From Latrodectus hesperus (lineage: Eukaryota; Arthropoda; Arachnida; Araneae; Theridiidae): DNA of 64,000 bases. A program made the translations under genes and the position numbers. The stretch lies in the NCBI GenBank assembly GCA_037975125.1, contig CM075857.1, forward strand, positions 67,969,899 through 68,033,898, in the 5' to 3' direction. A model generated the notes under the pieces. It had not been told where the DNA came from and did not search any database. It saw only the letters and a list, made by a program, of their open reading frames with translations. This document shows, in pieces, positions 26,160 to 50,770 of this stretch (the first letter of the stretch is position 1; each line of letters begins with the position of its first letter).

Positions 26160-26665
26160 TCATATTTAAACAATGTATTCAGGTAAATTTAAATATAAAA
26201 CTCTATTCGTACTTTTCATTAAAACTTAGGAAAACACTTAAGATAATAGAAAGAAAGAAGGATCACAAATATATTCCTTCTCAAAATAAAAATAAAAAAT
26301 GGCAAATTCTAATTTCACGAAATATACCTTTGTTATGCAAAAAAACAGTGCTTCTGCAACATGTCTTGTTTGAAATCACTTATTACTTCCTGAAATAAGT
26401 TTATTGAGTATTTCTTAATACCTTTTAAAATGCTGCTTAAGTCTATTATTTCAAACATTTCGTATATCAAAGTTATCGTTTCTGAAAATCATGTAAAATA
26501 CCATATGGCTGGGAAAAAATGCATTTTATAATCGAAGACAATTCCTTTAGATCGCTCTGACATTTACCATACTTATTAATATTGCTGGTAGAAAGAAGAA
26601 TATATTTGATTAAAAGTATAAAACTGAAGAATGCAAATCATTTTTAACTTAAGTAATACTTAAGT
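26160..26665. other. AT-rich intron, nothing recognised
   Basis: Intron sequence between the LINE copy and the palindrome. No feature seen. Confidence 0.45.
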
Positions 26666-26740
26666 AGGACAAATTTAGATTACTTTTTTCTGTACACAAG
26701 TATTACTTGTTTACAGAAAAAAGTAATCTAAATTTGTCCT
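26666..26740. repeat. 75-nt near-perfect palindrome (29-bp arms)
   Basis: Left arm 26666-26694 (AGGACAAATTTAGATTAC...) and right arm 26712-26740 are perfect inverted copies over 29 bp. The 17-nt spacer is itself mostly palindromic (ACAAGTA-T-TACTTGT). A transcript of the intron would form a very stable hairpin. No coding sequence and no target duplication seen. Confidence 0.92.
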
Positions 26741-28609
26741 AAAATATTATGTGTGTATACGAGATAAGATTATACAAATTGATAAAAATATTTTTAAAAG
26801 ATAGAAACAAATATTTCTGGGTAATAAGAAATACTTCATTATGGTGACTCAATTATACATGCAATTTCAAATAGCAATATTTACTTTAAAGAAAATTCAA
26901 TAGTAATATGATCTGTAAAAGATTTAATAATTACAGAAAATGTATGTATAAAAGAAATTACATTAAGCTTTTAGGAAGTGGTTTAAGGAAAAAGTACTTA
27001 TTTCAAATGTTTTGAAATTCCAAAGAAATATTTCCTATAGAGATTGCAAATAATTAACTAATAAAAAATAATGAATAAGGAGAACTAGAAATGAAATAAA
27101 AATTTATGAATCTTTTTTGCAAAAAGAAGTATTAACGATGTCATATTTAAATCTAAAATCGCAGCACAATTTTTTGTAATTTGGATAATTACTTTGCATG
27201 TTTTAATTTTAGTATTAATATTTTCAATTTGAAAGAAAAAGGGACTTTTTCCTACTAAACTGTTTAATTTATAAAAAAAATCTTGCATTTGATTTATTTT
27301 GCAGACATTTTCTCTGCTGATTATAAAAATAACCTACAATTTCAAAATTTTCTTGAAAACTTTTTTGCCGTTAGTCTATATTTGATGTTTCATTTCTATA
27401 AAACAATGCCTTATTTTTCTTCTTGTAAGTTAAAATATTAGTAACATAATATCTGATTAAATTTGTGTCGTTTAAACTCTAATTACATTTCAGTATATCA
27501 AAACCACAACTCTATAGACCAAATTACTTTAATTTCATAAAAACAAAATATTTTTCTTTCAAATTTAAGAAAATTAGCTAATTTTCTCTGATTTTAAATT
27601 TTTGATTTCGTTCATAAAGCATTTCTACACACATCTTTTTTTCTTATGCAATGTAAAGGTAAATGCACTATATCATTATTCTTTTTTATAGTCTCTCTTA
27701 TTTTCATGTGTTATTTTTAATGGTTATTTAAATAAATTTCTAGTTTTTGTATTATCTAACATTCATGAAACTAATTGCTCCGAACAGTATATGTGTACTA
27801 ACTTTTAATCAAAATTTGTATTTCATTATGATATTACTTCTAAGAAATTATAGTATTATTTCTATTACAATATTACATATTATTTCTTAGCAAAATTCAT
27901 ATGGTATAAAAAATGTTACAATAGGAATGAACTTTTTCAATTTGATATTTAATATGTATTTCAATTTAACTTTCTGACAAATTATTTAAACAAAAAACAT
28001 TTTAAACTCATAACCAAACCATTACTATATTTAGCAAGACACTTACTGATATTTTAATGTTTTCTAACGTTAAAAAACCCAGATGATAAAATCCAGAAAA
28101 GTTAAATGAAAAAAATTCAGAAAAATTATATTACTTAACTATATTATTGTTTAATAAATTTGTATAACTATTATTTACGTTACAAAATAAAGGTTTAGGT
28201 ACCATATTTAAATATAACTAACTATCATCATATGCTAAAAAATGTAATTAACTTTTATGTTTTTGATGATTTAATTAACTTTTATCCTTATATTGCCAGT
28301 AACCAACGGAGAAAATAGAAACACTTTTGAAAATAAATTTTTTTATGTATTTATAATATTTTCATTTTCTAATGATAAGATCAAGTAATGACTGTGAAAT
28401 ATTCAAATGAAGAATAAAAATTTTAAATAAATTAATTCCAAGCTTAAATCATAAAACAGGAAATTATGAAATAGTTGACTACCCAAGCTTTTCGAAACTT
28501 TATAATAATATTTAATCCAATATATTACATTTTCTATATATTTTTAGTTTAAAAAATTTTGATGTCTAACTAAAATTTTGTTGAAAATATATAATTTTCA
28601 TTTCCTTAG
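26741..28609. other. AT-rich intron, nothing recognised
   Basis: About 1.9 kb of low-GC sequence leading to the acceptor before the fourth visible exon. No feature seen. Confidence 0.5.
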
Positions 28610-28693
28610 GTGTACTGCATTATTTGTGTCATCTCACAATATCAACAATATTTGTTGGGCAGAGGTAGAGCAGGTCAACGCGCAAACTGTCCG
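28610..28693 (+). CDS. Host gene, fourth visible exon: helix end and polar loop
   Basis: Between the acceptor TTTCCTTAG and the donor GTGAGTAA. It encodes 28 residues: VYCIICVISQYQQYLL, then GRGRAGQRANCP. With the previous exon it completes a long hydrophobic helix (VVSVYCIICVISQY) and then turns polar and basic, as at a cytoplasmic membrane edge. Both boundaries are phase 0. This is the last membrane segment seen; the remaining exon is soluble tail. Confidence 0.82.
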
Positions 28694-28875
28694 GTGAGTA
28701 ATAGTTAAGCAGAAATTAAAACTATTTCTCGTTAATGTTAAAGTAGACAGTTTCTATATTAAACATATATAAATAATTAAAAAATATTTTAATTTCTAAA
28801 AAATTGCATTATAAGGAAGCATTATAATTAACAAACTTATTACAGTTATATTTCAATATAATATAAGAAAACTTA

Positions 28876-28879
<4 letters not shown>

Positions 28880-28941
<62 letters not shown>
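28880..28941. repeat. (AT)n microsatellite, ~62 bp
   Basis: Uninterrupted AT units near the start of the 20.7-kb intron. A short (AC)n run follows at 29138-29153. Confidence 0.96.
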
Positions 28942-34347
<5,406 letters not shown>

Positions 34348-34391
34348 GGAATTCAAAGTATGAGATTTAAGTATCTCATACTTTGAATTCC
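34348..34391. repeat. 44-nt perfect palindrome (19-bp arms)
   Basis: GGAATTCAAAGTATGAGAT (34348-34366), a 6-nt loop TTAAGT, then its exact inverse at 34373-34391. No coding sequence. It is of the same kind as the palindrome at 26666, but the sequence is unrelated. Confidence 0.92.
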
Positions 34392-35603
34392 AATTTTAAA
34401 ATGATTAGAAGTTTTTACTCTGATGAACACACTTTGCTTCTCAGTGATAATAATTTCTTGTTCAAAACATATCAAACATAATTTACTGTATTTTGCAAAA
34501 ACCCTTAAGAAAAAGAGTTTTTGTTTTTGATTGGTATTTAAACATCACATACTTTAAACTTTAATTTTTTTCCTAAGAAAATATTCAAAAGTGGGTTTAC
34601 AAATAAACTTTAGCTTTTTAAAAAAATTTCAGTCTTCCATCATGTATCTTTTATGCACAAACTTTTAAAATGAACGAAATCATTTGAATTTTTAAATGTA
34701 AGTAAATGTAATTTTATATTTTATTCTAAAAGATTTTAACAGGCTGCATTTTTGCTTGAAATAAATTACTGACTATTACATTAAATTGCTTGTTTTTAGT
34801 AGTTGATTATTATTTCTGAACTTTTTAGCAAATGTAGAACTTTTAGTAGATAGTTAAAAATCTAAAAATATAAATCTTATGAACTACTTTACATAAAGTT
34901 TCTGACAGAATTTTTCTTTAAAGAATATGTGAATAATTTGATTTTGAGATACCGGAAAAGATAAAAAATAAATAAAACACTTAATATTTTTAACTTAAAA
35001 ATTTAAATATTTTTTTATTTTTTTAAATAAATTTGTAATGATGAATCAGATACATTAACTTAAATATTACAAATTTGATGTTAATACAATAAAATTACTC
35101 AATACAGTGATAAAATTAGAAAGAATTATTACATACTTTAATACCAACTGTTACTATTCTACTATGATTGATAAAATAATGCAAAAATAATTTTACTATC
35201 ATATAATATCTAAATATAGCAAAATTCAAAAATAAGTTTTACTTAAATATATAAAATCTCTTATTTATTGAATTATTTCATCCAAAATAATTCTTTAAAA
35301 CATGATAAAAATAATTAAAATATAATTTAGAGAAATATATTTAACTTTAGATTTGGCTACTATATTTTTAAATTAATGTACTTAAAAATTCATAATAAAA
35401 AAGTTTCTTTTATTAAATTACTATTAATATGTAAATAAATGTAAAACAATTTTGAAACTAATGAAATTAATTAACAATAAATGAAATTAATGGGAAATAA
35501 ACTTTTTAATATTAAATAGCAATAATTAGTATTGTAAATTGTTCATTTTTAATTAAAGTGAATACTGAATAATAATGTGCATATTATATTGAGTTTATTA
35601 ATT
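34392..35603. other. AT-rich intron, nothing recognised
   Basis: Low-GC sequence, no feature seen. Confidence 0.45.
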
Positions 35604-35895
35604 TACAGTTTCATTACTTTGTTAACAAACAGCTAGCAATAAAAGAAACCCATTGAATATATTAAATACAAAAATTATTCTACTAGTTTTGCCTTTGAAG
35701 TTATAAGTTAATGAATTATATTGAGAAAACATAATTTGATCAATTAATAAATTAATTGATAAAATTATTTTTTCTCAATATAATTCAATAACTTATAACA
35801 GCAAAGACAAAATTAGTATTATAATTCTTGTATTTAATATATTCAAGGTTTCTTTTATTGTTCTAAATGTTTGTTAACAAAGTAATGAAACTTTA
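35604..35895. mobile_element. ~292-bp fold-back element (146-bp inverted arms)
   Basis: The whole segment is one inverted repeat centred at 35749/35750. The outer parts (AGTTTCATTACTTTGTTAAC on the left; its inverse at 35868-35891), middle parts (AATATATTAAATACAA with its inverse near 35835-35850) and inner parts (ATCAATTAAT-AA-ATTAATTGAT) all pair, with scattered mismatches and small indels. There is no coding capacity. The layout is that of a fold-back/MITE or of an inverted duplication. Confidence 0.8.
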
Positions 35896-36062
35896 CTTAG
35901 GTAATTTTACTCTGTTAAACTTATTTAAACTATAAGATCAAATTTAAATGCAAGAATAAAAAGTAAGTAATAAAGTAAATAATTAATAAAAAGAAAGTAA
36001 TGAAATTTTACGTAAGTAATTTTACTGTTAAACTTAATTTAAACTATAAGATTAAATTTAAT
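35880..36062. repeat. Direct duplication of a ~67-bp unit
   Basis: A unit starting AAGTAATGAAACTTTACTTA (from 35880) recurs from ~35995 as AAGTAATGAAATTTTACGTA. Both continue through GTAATTTTACT, CTGTTAAACTT (the second copy lacks the leading CT), TTTAAACTATAAGAT and AAATTTA. The copies are ~115 bp apart and ~90% alike by eye. The first overlaps the right end of the fold-back element. Confidence 0.8.
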
Positions 36063-39000
36063 CATTTCTCAAGACATGAATGCATAATTACTGATATCAA
36101 CAATTTTACTTTAATATTATAACAATCTTATCATACAGTTACATTCAATTTTCTTGATATTTCTTTGTAAATGTGACCTCTGTTATCAATGAAGCATTTC
36201 TATGTAACCAAATAATTAGGAAATACTGTTAATTGTTCAGTACCTATAATGTAACTGAAACAGTAATTGGTAATGCACGCTATAAAACACATGAACCATT
36301 TTTTTCGTAGTTTTGTCCTTCATACTAATAAATTTCTAATTGAAATATAGTTACTATATCTAAAGAATTACCAAGTGTTTTTACTGTAAAATATTTTTAA
36401 CTAAATTATAATTGATTAAAAATATAATAAAAGATAATTTTAATTAGTACAATAAAATCAATCCAAAAGCTATATCATAGTAAAAGAGCAATGCTCAAAA
36501 CTGTCATTATTTAAAAAAACTTTCGTTTATTTAGAGAAAATATTGAATGACTTAGCCATAAAAATCAATAATTTTTTTGAAAATTTAATACTCCATGCAG
36601 CATTTATTTAAATTAATGTTTTATCGAAGTTTTTAATAATAAAATTCATTTAACTTGAGTTTTATCTTAATGACCAACTTAAAAAAATAAATCTGCGAAT
36701 AAAAGTAATCGAGAAGGCAATATATTTAAGCCCTTTCCTCAAAAAATACAAAAAAAACACAGAAAATTTATTTATTTATGCCAACGGGAAAGCAAAAAAC
36801 GCCATTACCTGATAAGAAAGGAAAACAATATTTAAATTTTCAGTAAAATATTCATTAAGCTAAAATATAAAGTAAAAAATTCACTAATGTAAATTTACTT
36901 TTCTTAGTATATTATTTACCTCATTCTACTCTAATATGACTATTCTTAGCATGAATACTGAAAAAAAAATAATTTTAAATTTAAAGAAATAATTTCCTCT
37001 ATAAATTTTTTAAGTAACATTTAATATTAAACTATAATTTTAAATTTTAAATGATAAATCGATGACTTAATTTTTTTAACACTTAGATAAATATTAAAAA
37101 AATATTAAAGTACAATAATGAAGCATATATAAATTTAATAAAATATATTAATTATTTTAGTTTCCAAATTATTAAAATACCTTCACCCTTTATTTGAAGT
37201 TGTTTAATTAAGCCTGATTTTCTTACAGATAGATCAGTTAGTTTCAGAAATTATAGGCAACAAATTTATACATTCTTAACACAATTTTGATTTATTAATA
37301 AAAATAACATTCAAAATTAACTGTAAATTCATATAGTTATTCATAGCATGACACTTGCGAATCCGTCGAAATATCGTAATTTTAATATAAGTATAATAAC
37401 TAATACTCTAATTTTTTTCATTCAGTATTTTCTTTCTATTAGCTTCAATTGTAATTGATAAGTTATTCAATAGTAATAAATATCTTATTTCCTATGAAGA
37501 GACTAATGCATTGAATAAAAAAATGTATCATAAATATTCAATATCATCTAACACATATTCAAAATATTATTCATGATTTCTTATCATTTTATTTTTTACT
37601 TCGATAATTCAAATTTCTTTGCGGATTGGAACATATTTGGAAAATGTCATACACGTAGCAAAGCTTTTGAAATTCATGTGACGTGACACAAAATCAATCC
37701 AATAATAAAAGATGATACGAAATTGTTTTTAAATTTATTTACTGACTTAAGAAAATTTATAAATGATGTATTTTTCACGTGATATATGTACAAACTAGGC
37801 TAGTATATCAATAAAGAAAATCAGTTATCTATTCATGTAAAAAGCCTTTAACGAAAGACGATCAGGGTATATAATTCCAAATGGTCTTCGATAAGAAAAA
37901 TGGAATAGGAAAGACCTTACTTCTTTCCACTGAAAACATTACAGACTAGCTATTCTGAATATTCCATGAAGGGTTGAAAAGACCTTTTCGTAGAAAGAAA
38001 CCGATATACTTTCTTGAGTTTGGACATAGTTTTCTTAACAGCATTTTGTCTAACAGATAAAATTTTGTCATTAGAATAATTACTTCTAGCTTCAGTAACA
38101 CAAATTTTTTGCGGTATGCACCATTTTATTGTATTTTAGCAACGAGTCATAGCTTAAAATATGGCAAAAGTTTTTATATTTTGGCTTATTTCTTTCATTT
38201 CATATAACAACGCACATTTTTTCATTACTTTTAACAACTAAAATTCTCTTTGTAATAATGAAATTCCCTTTGTAAAAACTCCTTACTTTATATGGTTGTC
38301 AATTGACTTCAGTCTATCATGTCTATTTTCCAGTTAAGTCAGCTAAAATAATAAACTTAGATTAGTCATCATTAAAACGATATACCTTTGAGCCTGCTAT
38401 ACTTCTGAGCGACTATGTTTTATTTGATTCATTAAAATAAGATTGCTCGTCATGTCGAGAAACAATATACTTAAACCTCATTTAACAATTATTTAAAAAG
38501 CCTCGTAATTTATACATAAAGATTTTATTCCTTCCCATTGTACGTAAAAATTAAGGGTGTAATTTCTTTGGTGTTAATTTATGCCATGATAATAAGATCT
38601 CATCTCTCTCCTTTAAACTTTATAATTAAACATTTACGCAAGTTCATCCGTTTCCCTGGCAATTAACACTGACACAAAATAACGCAATAAATCAAGAAAT
38701 GTAGTTATATGTATTTTCTAGAATATCGGCTTTTTTGGTCAAATGTTAAATGTAATTAAATAAAAAATAAATATATTTAAATCTGAAATACATTTTACAC
38801 TAACAATACAAACATTTTGACCAGAGAAAAAATTTATAGATATGTCTTCTTTAATTCATAATTTTTTGACACTAAATCTATTTTATTTTACCATCTTAGT
38901 TCTTAATTTTGGTTTGCGTTCAACATTATAGTCTGACTATTAGTTACCTTACCTTTCAAAAAGTGTAGTGTTAAATTATTCCTCAGTGCTTTATTTTATA

Positions 39001-39150
39001 GTCATCAGCTTATCGAACTTATTTATTTCTTTTTAAAATAACTCACGTTAAGAAAAGTATTTAAATTTTATATCAATTCGATAGCTAATAATTAAAATCA
39101 CACTTTTCTCTTTAAACAAATATGACATTAACATGCTTGTTTAAATGCGC
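36063..39150. other. AT-rich intron, nothing recognised
   Basis: About 3.1 kb of low-GC sequence. A few moderately complex patches (for example ~37850-38020) carry no readable protein or repeat structure. Confidence 0.45.
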
Positions 39151-39340
<190 letters not shown>

Positions 39341-42300
39341 ACATACATATAATAATATAGTTATAAATTAGATAATTGTTAATGAAATACAAGCAATCTT
39401 ATGTAATTTATTTCACTGATAGTCAATATATATTTTGAATTTCAAATATGTGAAGCATATACATTATTTTTAAATACAACTTTATTCTGCAATAAATAAT
39501 ATATATGTGAATAATATATGGAATATATATGTGTATATATATCAACTTACCATGTTTCATGGAATAAGATACGAACTGTTAAATCAATTTTGAAACTGTC
39601 CCTTAGGTTCAGGTAACATGAAAGTAAATAACTTTCAATACAAAAATATAATAAAAGTACTATTTTTATTAAAGTTTATTGAAAAAAAATATTGAATCCC
39701 TATATATTTTATATTAAAAGCAAAAAATGGAAAAAAGTCACCATTATTTTTTTGAATTTCTTGAAATTATTTGCCTTATGAAAAAAATCATGTATTACGC
39801 CAACATTTTACAGAAAATTTTAGTAAGAAAATAAAAATGAGCAGTGCGTAAACAATATCTTGGAAATAGTGGGCACAAACATTTGGCGGTTGTCAGTAAA
39901 AGATTAGTAAAAGGAAGTAGATAAATAAATCTTTTTTCTTCGCCACCAAGTGTGTGTTATCTTCTTTCTGCTTACAAAGAAACATCCAAATTCCGATAAT
40001 TGAAAAACGGATTGAAAGTTTACGTGGAATAAATTCTGCGTCAGTTCATACTTGCCTGTCTCAAGAAAAGGAGTGTGGCTGTTGTTTTTTGTGAAACGTC
40101 AACTGTAGTAAATAAAAATTTTAGGTTTCAAATAAATAATGTAAAAATCAATTTATTAGTGTCTCAGTTGAATTGAGCTAAATGTAATGTAGTTGTTCTT
40201 CAAAAGTGAATGTAGATTAATCATTTTTGCCCATATAATTAGAAACAATGCTAACAAAAACATATAATTAACAAGTTCGCATTAAAAATATTTTAATAAT
40301 GCTTAAGTTTATTAAAGTTTATTCAAAAACCATATTTTGTAAGCAAATTAAATTAAATAAGTTAAAATATATATAAGGTAATATTTTTATTAAGTCCCGT
40401 CATTTTTTATTTTATTTATGTATTTGTTTTTAAAATGAACAGTTAACAAAATCTATCTTATTTTCTTATTCGCGTATTACTCGTGCTGCTTTTGTATTCC
40501 TTATGCATTTCTTTTCCAAATATTTCAAAAAGCAGCTAGAAAACTTATGTCCATTAATTATTTAGTCAGGTATTTTAATTATTACGTGTAATAAACTAGT
40601 CGCAAATTTTAAGTGTTAATTTATTATTAATTAAACAATAAAAAAGCAGAAAATCCTTATTTAATAATATATTTGAATTAGTTACACCTAAATAAAAATA
40701 AATATATACCAATAATTTGAAAAAAGGTATATTTTTAAAGCGATAATTAAATATTAGGAGGGAAATCAATCTGTTTTGCAAACATGTATATGAAAAAAAT
40801 TTTTCTGCCGATAACTGATATTTATAGAAAATTACTATGATTGCCTCAATTAAGATTAATTTAAACCAATTGAACCAATAAATCCTCCCTCAGAAAGAGA
40901 TTTGTACTGTACATCAATGCTTAATTGAAACGAAAATATTGTATTATCATCGTAAAGGTAATCATACTTAGCAAATTTATGTTATTAAAATAATAAAAAA
41001 ATGTATTAAAAAGATAAACTTTATAAAAATTAAGATTTCTATACTTTTCTAATTTGTTGAAGCAGTTCTGATTTTAATATGCCGTTTTAATGATTTTTAT
41101 TTTACAGAAACTGTAAATTTTTTAAATAATTACAACCATTTTAATTTATCATGAGTCTTGATAAAAGAAGAGATAGAAATAAAATTATTCCGATCATAGT
41201 GTTGCTATATAGATATGCTTCATTTGACATTCAAAATTCTATTTCATTTTCAATCATCTGTCTGGTTTCTTTTCATTAATGTTATCTTAAAAATAAAATA
41301 ATTTGTTGCAAAATAATTTTAATTAAGTTCTAAGTCATTGTTTGTTTGTTTTTAAACAAGTATCTGTGTGGTTTATCTTTGCTTTGATTTAAATTATTAT
41401 ATATCAATAAACAACATATTTCATTTGAATATAGTTTTAACATTTAACTTGAAGGAAAGAGAAAGTGCTAGAAAGTGATAGCTAGAAAGTGCACTGTCCC
41501 CTAGCGAGAAAATGTGCACTTCACCCTGTAATAATAAAATTACCTTTACCATTATAAATAAATTTTGTGTAAAAAACTAAAATTATATGCTTATATTAAG
41601 AACTAATAATTACAAAAATATTAATAATTTTTGTAAATATATGTGATGTGCTTGTGCTCACCACAGATTATTTCATTTGGCACAGATTGAGGTCTATTTT
41701 GTTTGATACTGTGGAAAATATGAGATACTTTTAGATTTTCTTACTGACTAACGTGGTTCTTTTGATGACGAAAACTTGATTTGATCCTTAAAAATTTTAG
41801 GGAGGAGATTGATAATTAATTCTGTTCTAAAAATATTCTTCCAAGAATTTACATTTCTCCTTTTCTTATTTTTACCTTAAATGGTGATGTCTTTGGCAAT
41901 TTAGAAGTTATGAGGTTAAATGTCTTCCTTTATCATGAAAGTGAATCATCGTGAGAGTCATTATTTTCTTCCGTTGAAGACTCATGTTTCCTAGAAATTA
42001 CATACAAGGTTATTCTTTATTTATCGATAAATGAGACCATTTATCGATTCCACATCAGATGATATATTTTCAACATAATTATATATGTATATATTCTAGC
42101 ATGTATAATAAAACAGCTGCAAGCCATTTTATTTCCTTCTAACCAATATCATTTCATTTCGCAATTAAACTCAGAAAAAGTTGACTAAAATTTAAGTACA
42201 CAAGTACGCCAACCAAGTCTTAGAGCCTCTAATATCAAAAGTATCTACCAAACGAAAGCTCAGAGACACGCAAATCGCACTGATTAGGAAGAGTTAGCCA

Positions 42301-43469
42301 TAAATACAGCCACTAAAAATCTGGAAAACTTAAAAAAATAAACTCTTTTCTATACTTTTCGAAAAGGACATGGCATCTAAAATGTAGAATGCATACTCGC
42401 TAATTAAATGCATTATGACGTTAATTTTCAAAGTTTTACCTAGATTATAAAACATTTTTATATATAAAAATTTTAACTGAAAAATTTGTTTGAAATAATT
42501 TATTTAGGATGCATATGCATAGTAAATAAAATTTTGCACGTTAATTCAAATATATTGTTTCACAAAATTTAAGTAAAATAGTAGATATATTTAACATTTG
42601 TTTCCATTGATAAACAATATGAATTTTTTAAAGTATTATACTTCAGTTTATTCAATTATATACTTCAGTTATATATACTTCAGTTTATTCAATTTATAAA
42701 TGACATATTTGCTTTTAAAACAGTACATATAACACGTATTTTTGTAAATAAATTATGTCGTAATGTACATGATCTTGGTATATAAAACGACACGTTTTCT
42801 AGGAACTATGATGTAAATTTGTGAATCATAATTTGAATATTAGCCGAAAGTTTTAAAAGATGCATTTCAACTCAAATAATATGAAAACAAATCGAATGAA
42901 GCAGGTCACATCAACCAAGTATTATGTTAAATGTTTGATGAAAATATTTGATTGATAATGATTGATAGTTATTTATCCGGTTTATTATCTACAATAAAAA
43001 CATCACAATGACCCAAAATTTATTTGGTTCAATGCAGCTTCAAGATAATATAGTATTATTCAAATGTATCCAAATATAATATAGATACTTAATGTTGATT
43101 ATTAGAATATAAACATTAAATTTTATATTCTGTAAATTTAACTATATGTAAATGAATTTATATGTATATTAAAATAAATAGTATATAGAAATACATAAAA
43201 GTGCAAAAAATACATGTGTTTTTATACTCTGTATTTTCAATAAATTGCATGTATATTATATGAAGAATGAAAGTAAATGCCTTAAGGGGTGAAAATTTGA
43301 GGAAAAGAAAATATTAATAAAGATAATACTCATTATATAACTTGATGATTTATTATATTTAAGTGTATAATTTCCTTCATCACTAAACATAATACAGAAA
43401 ATGTACCGAATGCTTTAATTTAATAAATTTAATAGCAATTAAAAAGTTTTCGAAAGAATTTTTTGTGAA

Positions 43470-43472
<3 letters not shown>
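39341..43472. other. AT-rich intron; short tandem repeat at 42637-42695
   Basis: About 4.1 kb. At 42637-42695 a TATACTTCAGTTTATTCAAT unit occurs about three times, the middle copy shortened. A patch at ~39840-40130 is less AT-rich but unreadable as protein. Nothing else seen. Confidence 0.45.

Positions 43473-43560
<88 letters not shown>
43473..43560. repeat. (TA)n tract, left flank of a mariner/Tc1 element
   Basis: Uninterrupted TA units that run directly into the left inverted repeat of the element at 43561. A matching tract flanks the other end. Confidence 0.96.
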
Positions 43561-49431
<5,871 letters not shown>

Positions 49432-49821
49432 GCCATTCCTACTGTCCGCTTCCAACCTAGTGTCGGAGGACCATCCCAAACCAAAAATGTCCCATCTATT
49501 TCTTATCAGTTGGGACGTCAAAATGGAAGTTGCTGCAAAAGTGGAGGTGGACTACTTACTGTGCCCACACCCAATTCCTCCAGCATGTCCAACAAATCCA
49601 TGGGTCAAACAGAGATGAGTTCATTCTCAGATGACGCCAGTTCCTGTGAAGTGTCACGTGGTGGTCCTAGCAGTTCCACTGAGGATGCAGCAGAAGATGA
49701 AAACTCTTCCGAAAAAATTGAACAAATCCCTGTGAAAACCCAGACAATAAATACACTGCCTAAAATCATCTTAGTGAATGAAGAGAAAGTTATATTTGAA
49801 GAAATCCCTAATCTGTTATAA
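49432..49821 (+). CDS. Host gene, last exon: Ser/Gly-rich and acidic C-terminal tail
   Basis: Follows the acceptor ACTTCTTTCAG and continues phase 0 with AIPTVRFQPSVGGPSQTKNV. It encodes 129 residues and the stop TAA at 49819-49821. The tail has no membrane segment. It is rich in Ser, Gly, Pro and Asn up to ~residue 75 (SYQLGRQNGSCCKSGGG, PTPNSSSMSN), then acidic (STEDAAEDENSSEKIEQ), and ends in VNEEKVIFEEIPNLL, which contains acidic-dileucine-like features of the kind seen in sorting signals; that reading is inference. GC content rises sharply against the flanks, supporting coding. An overlapping frame from 49343 that runs through the acceptor is not used. Confidence 0.85.
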   Translation, partial: AIPTVRFQPSVGGPSQTKNVPSISYQLGRQNGSCCKSGGGLLTVPTPNSSSMSNKSMGQTEMSSFSDDASSCEVSRGGPSSSTEDAAEDENSSEKIEQIPVKTQTINTLPKIILVNEEKVIFEEIPNLL

Positions 49822-49827
49822 AAGAAA

Positions 49828-49992
49828 AATAAACTTTGACTCTAATACGGCTTACTACGCAACATTTTACCTATTATGAACAATTTTGTCATCAAATTGA
49901 ATACTTTTAGTCGTTGAATTTTATCAAGATGATTAACGACCACTTTGAAAATCATACACTTCAAATAAATCTGGATACCGTTTGTAAATAAA
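49828..49992 (+). promoter_or_regulatory. Candidate poly(A) signals of the host gene
   Basis: AATAAA occurs at 49828-49833 (7 nt after the stop), 49964-49969 and 49987-49992. The first would give a very short 3' UTR; which one is used cannot be told from AT-rich sequence alone. Confidence 0.4.
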
Positions 49993-50770
49993 TTAAATTG
50001 TGAAAATACTTCATATAAAAATTTCCACTGTCCATTTATACAATGAAAATATGCATAAAAAATTAAAAATGCATAAAATTTAAAATATTTACTTAGTAAT
50101 ATGTGTAATACTTATTGAAAAATATGATTTAAACATTTTCCGATTAAATGTTTAAGTGATACTTAACAATTAGCAATATTTAAAGCAAATTTTTTATCAT
50201 TATCAAGTATAACTTAGCAATAATATTTAGCAAACATAATGATTATGCCCACAAAAAAATTTAGATTTAAAATTAAAGAGTATTTATAATATTTTTTCAT
50301 GAATCAAAAATTTACAATTGCATTTCATAAATATTTTTTGTATCTAAATGATATTATGCTTGATAACGCACACACTATATTTTGTAAAAATGATAATATT
50401 ATAGTGTCATTACATTTATTAATATATTACTAAATTTTAAATATTCAGTTCTTTCATTAGGTTTAAATTAATGATGTAAACTTGTTCATTAGTGAAATAT
50501 TTTAATACAAATTTTGTAAATTATATTTATAATTCAAGGAAATATCATTGAAAACATGTATGTATGTTTTTAAAATTTATATTTCCATAACTTACTAAGT
50601 ACTAACAATTAACTTTAAAGGAAAATCATTATAAATAAAAATCCATGATACTCCGTACTTAATTGAGAAGTTGTAGTATAATAGCATAAAATATCAATTC
50701 TATAAATCAGTATAAATTCTAATAATTACTTAAGCGTATTTCTCAATTATAGTTTCTGTTTTTAATATTA
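49993..50770. other. Intergenic AT-rich sequence, nothing recognised
   Basis: Downstream of the host gene. No feature seen before the mariner element. Confidence 0.45.
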
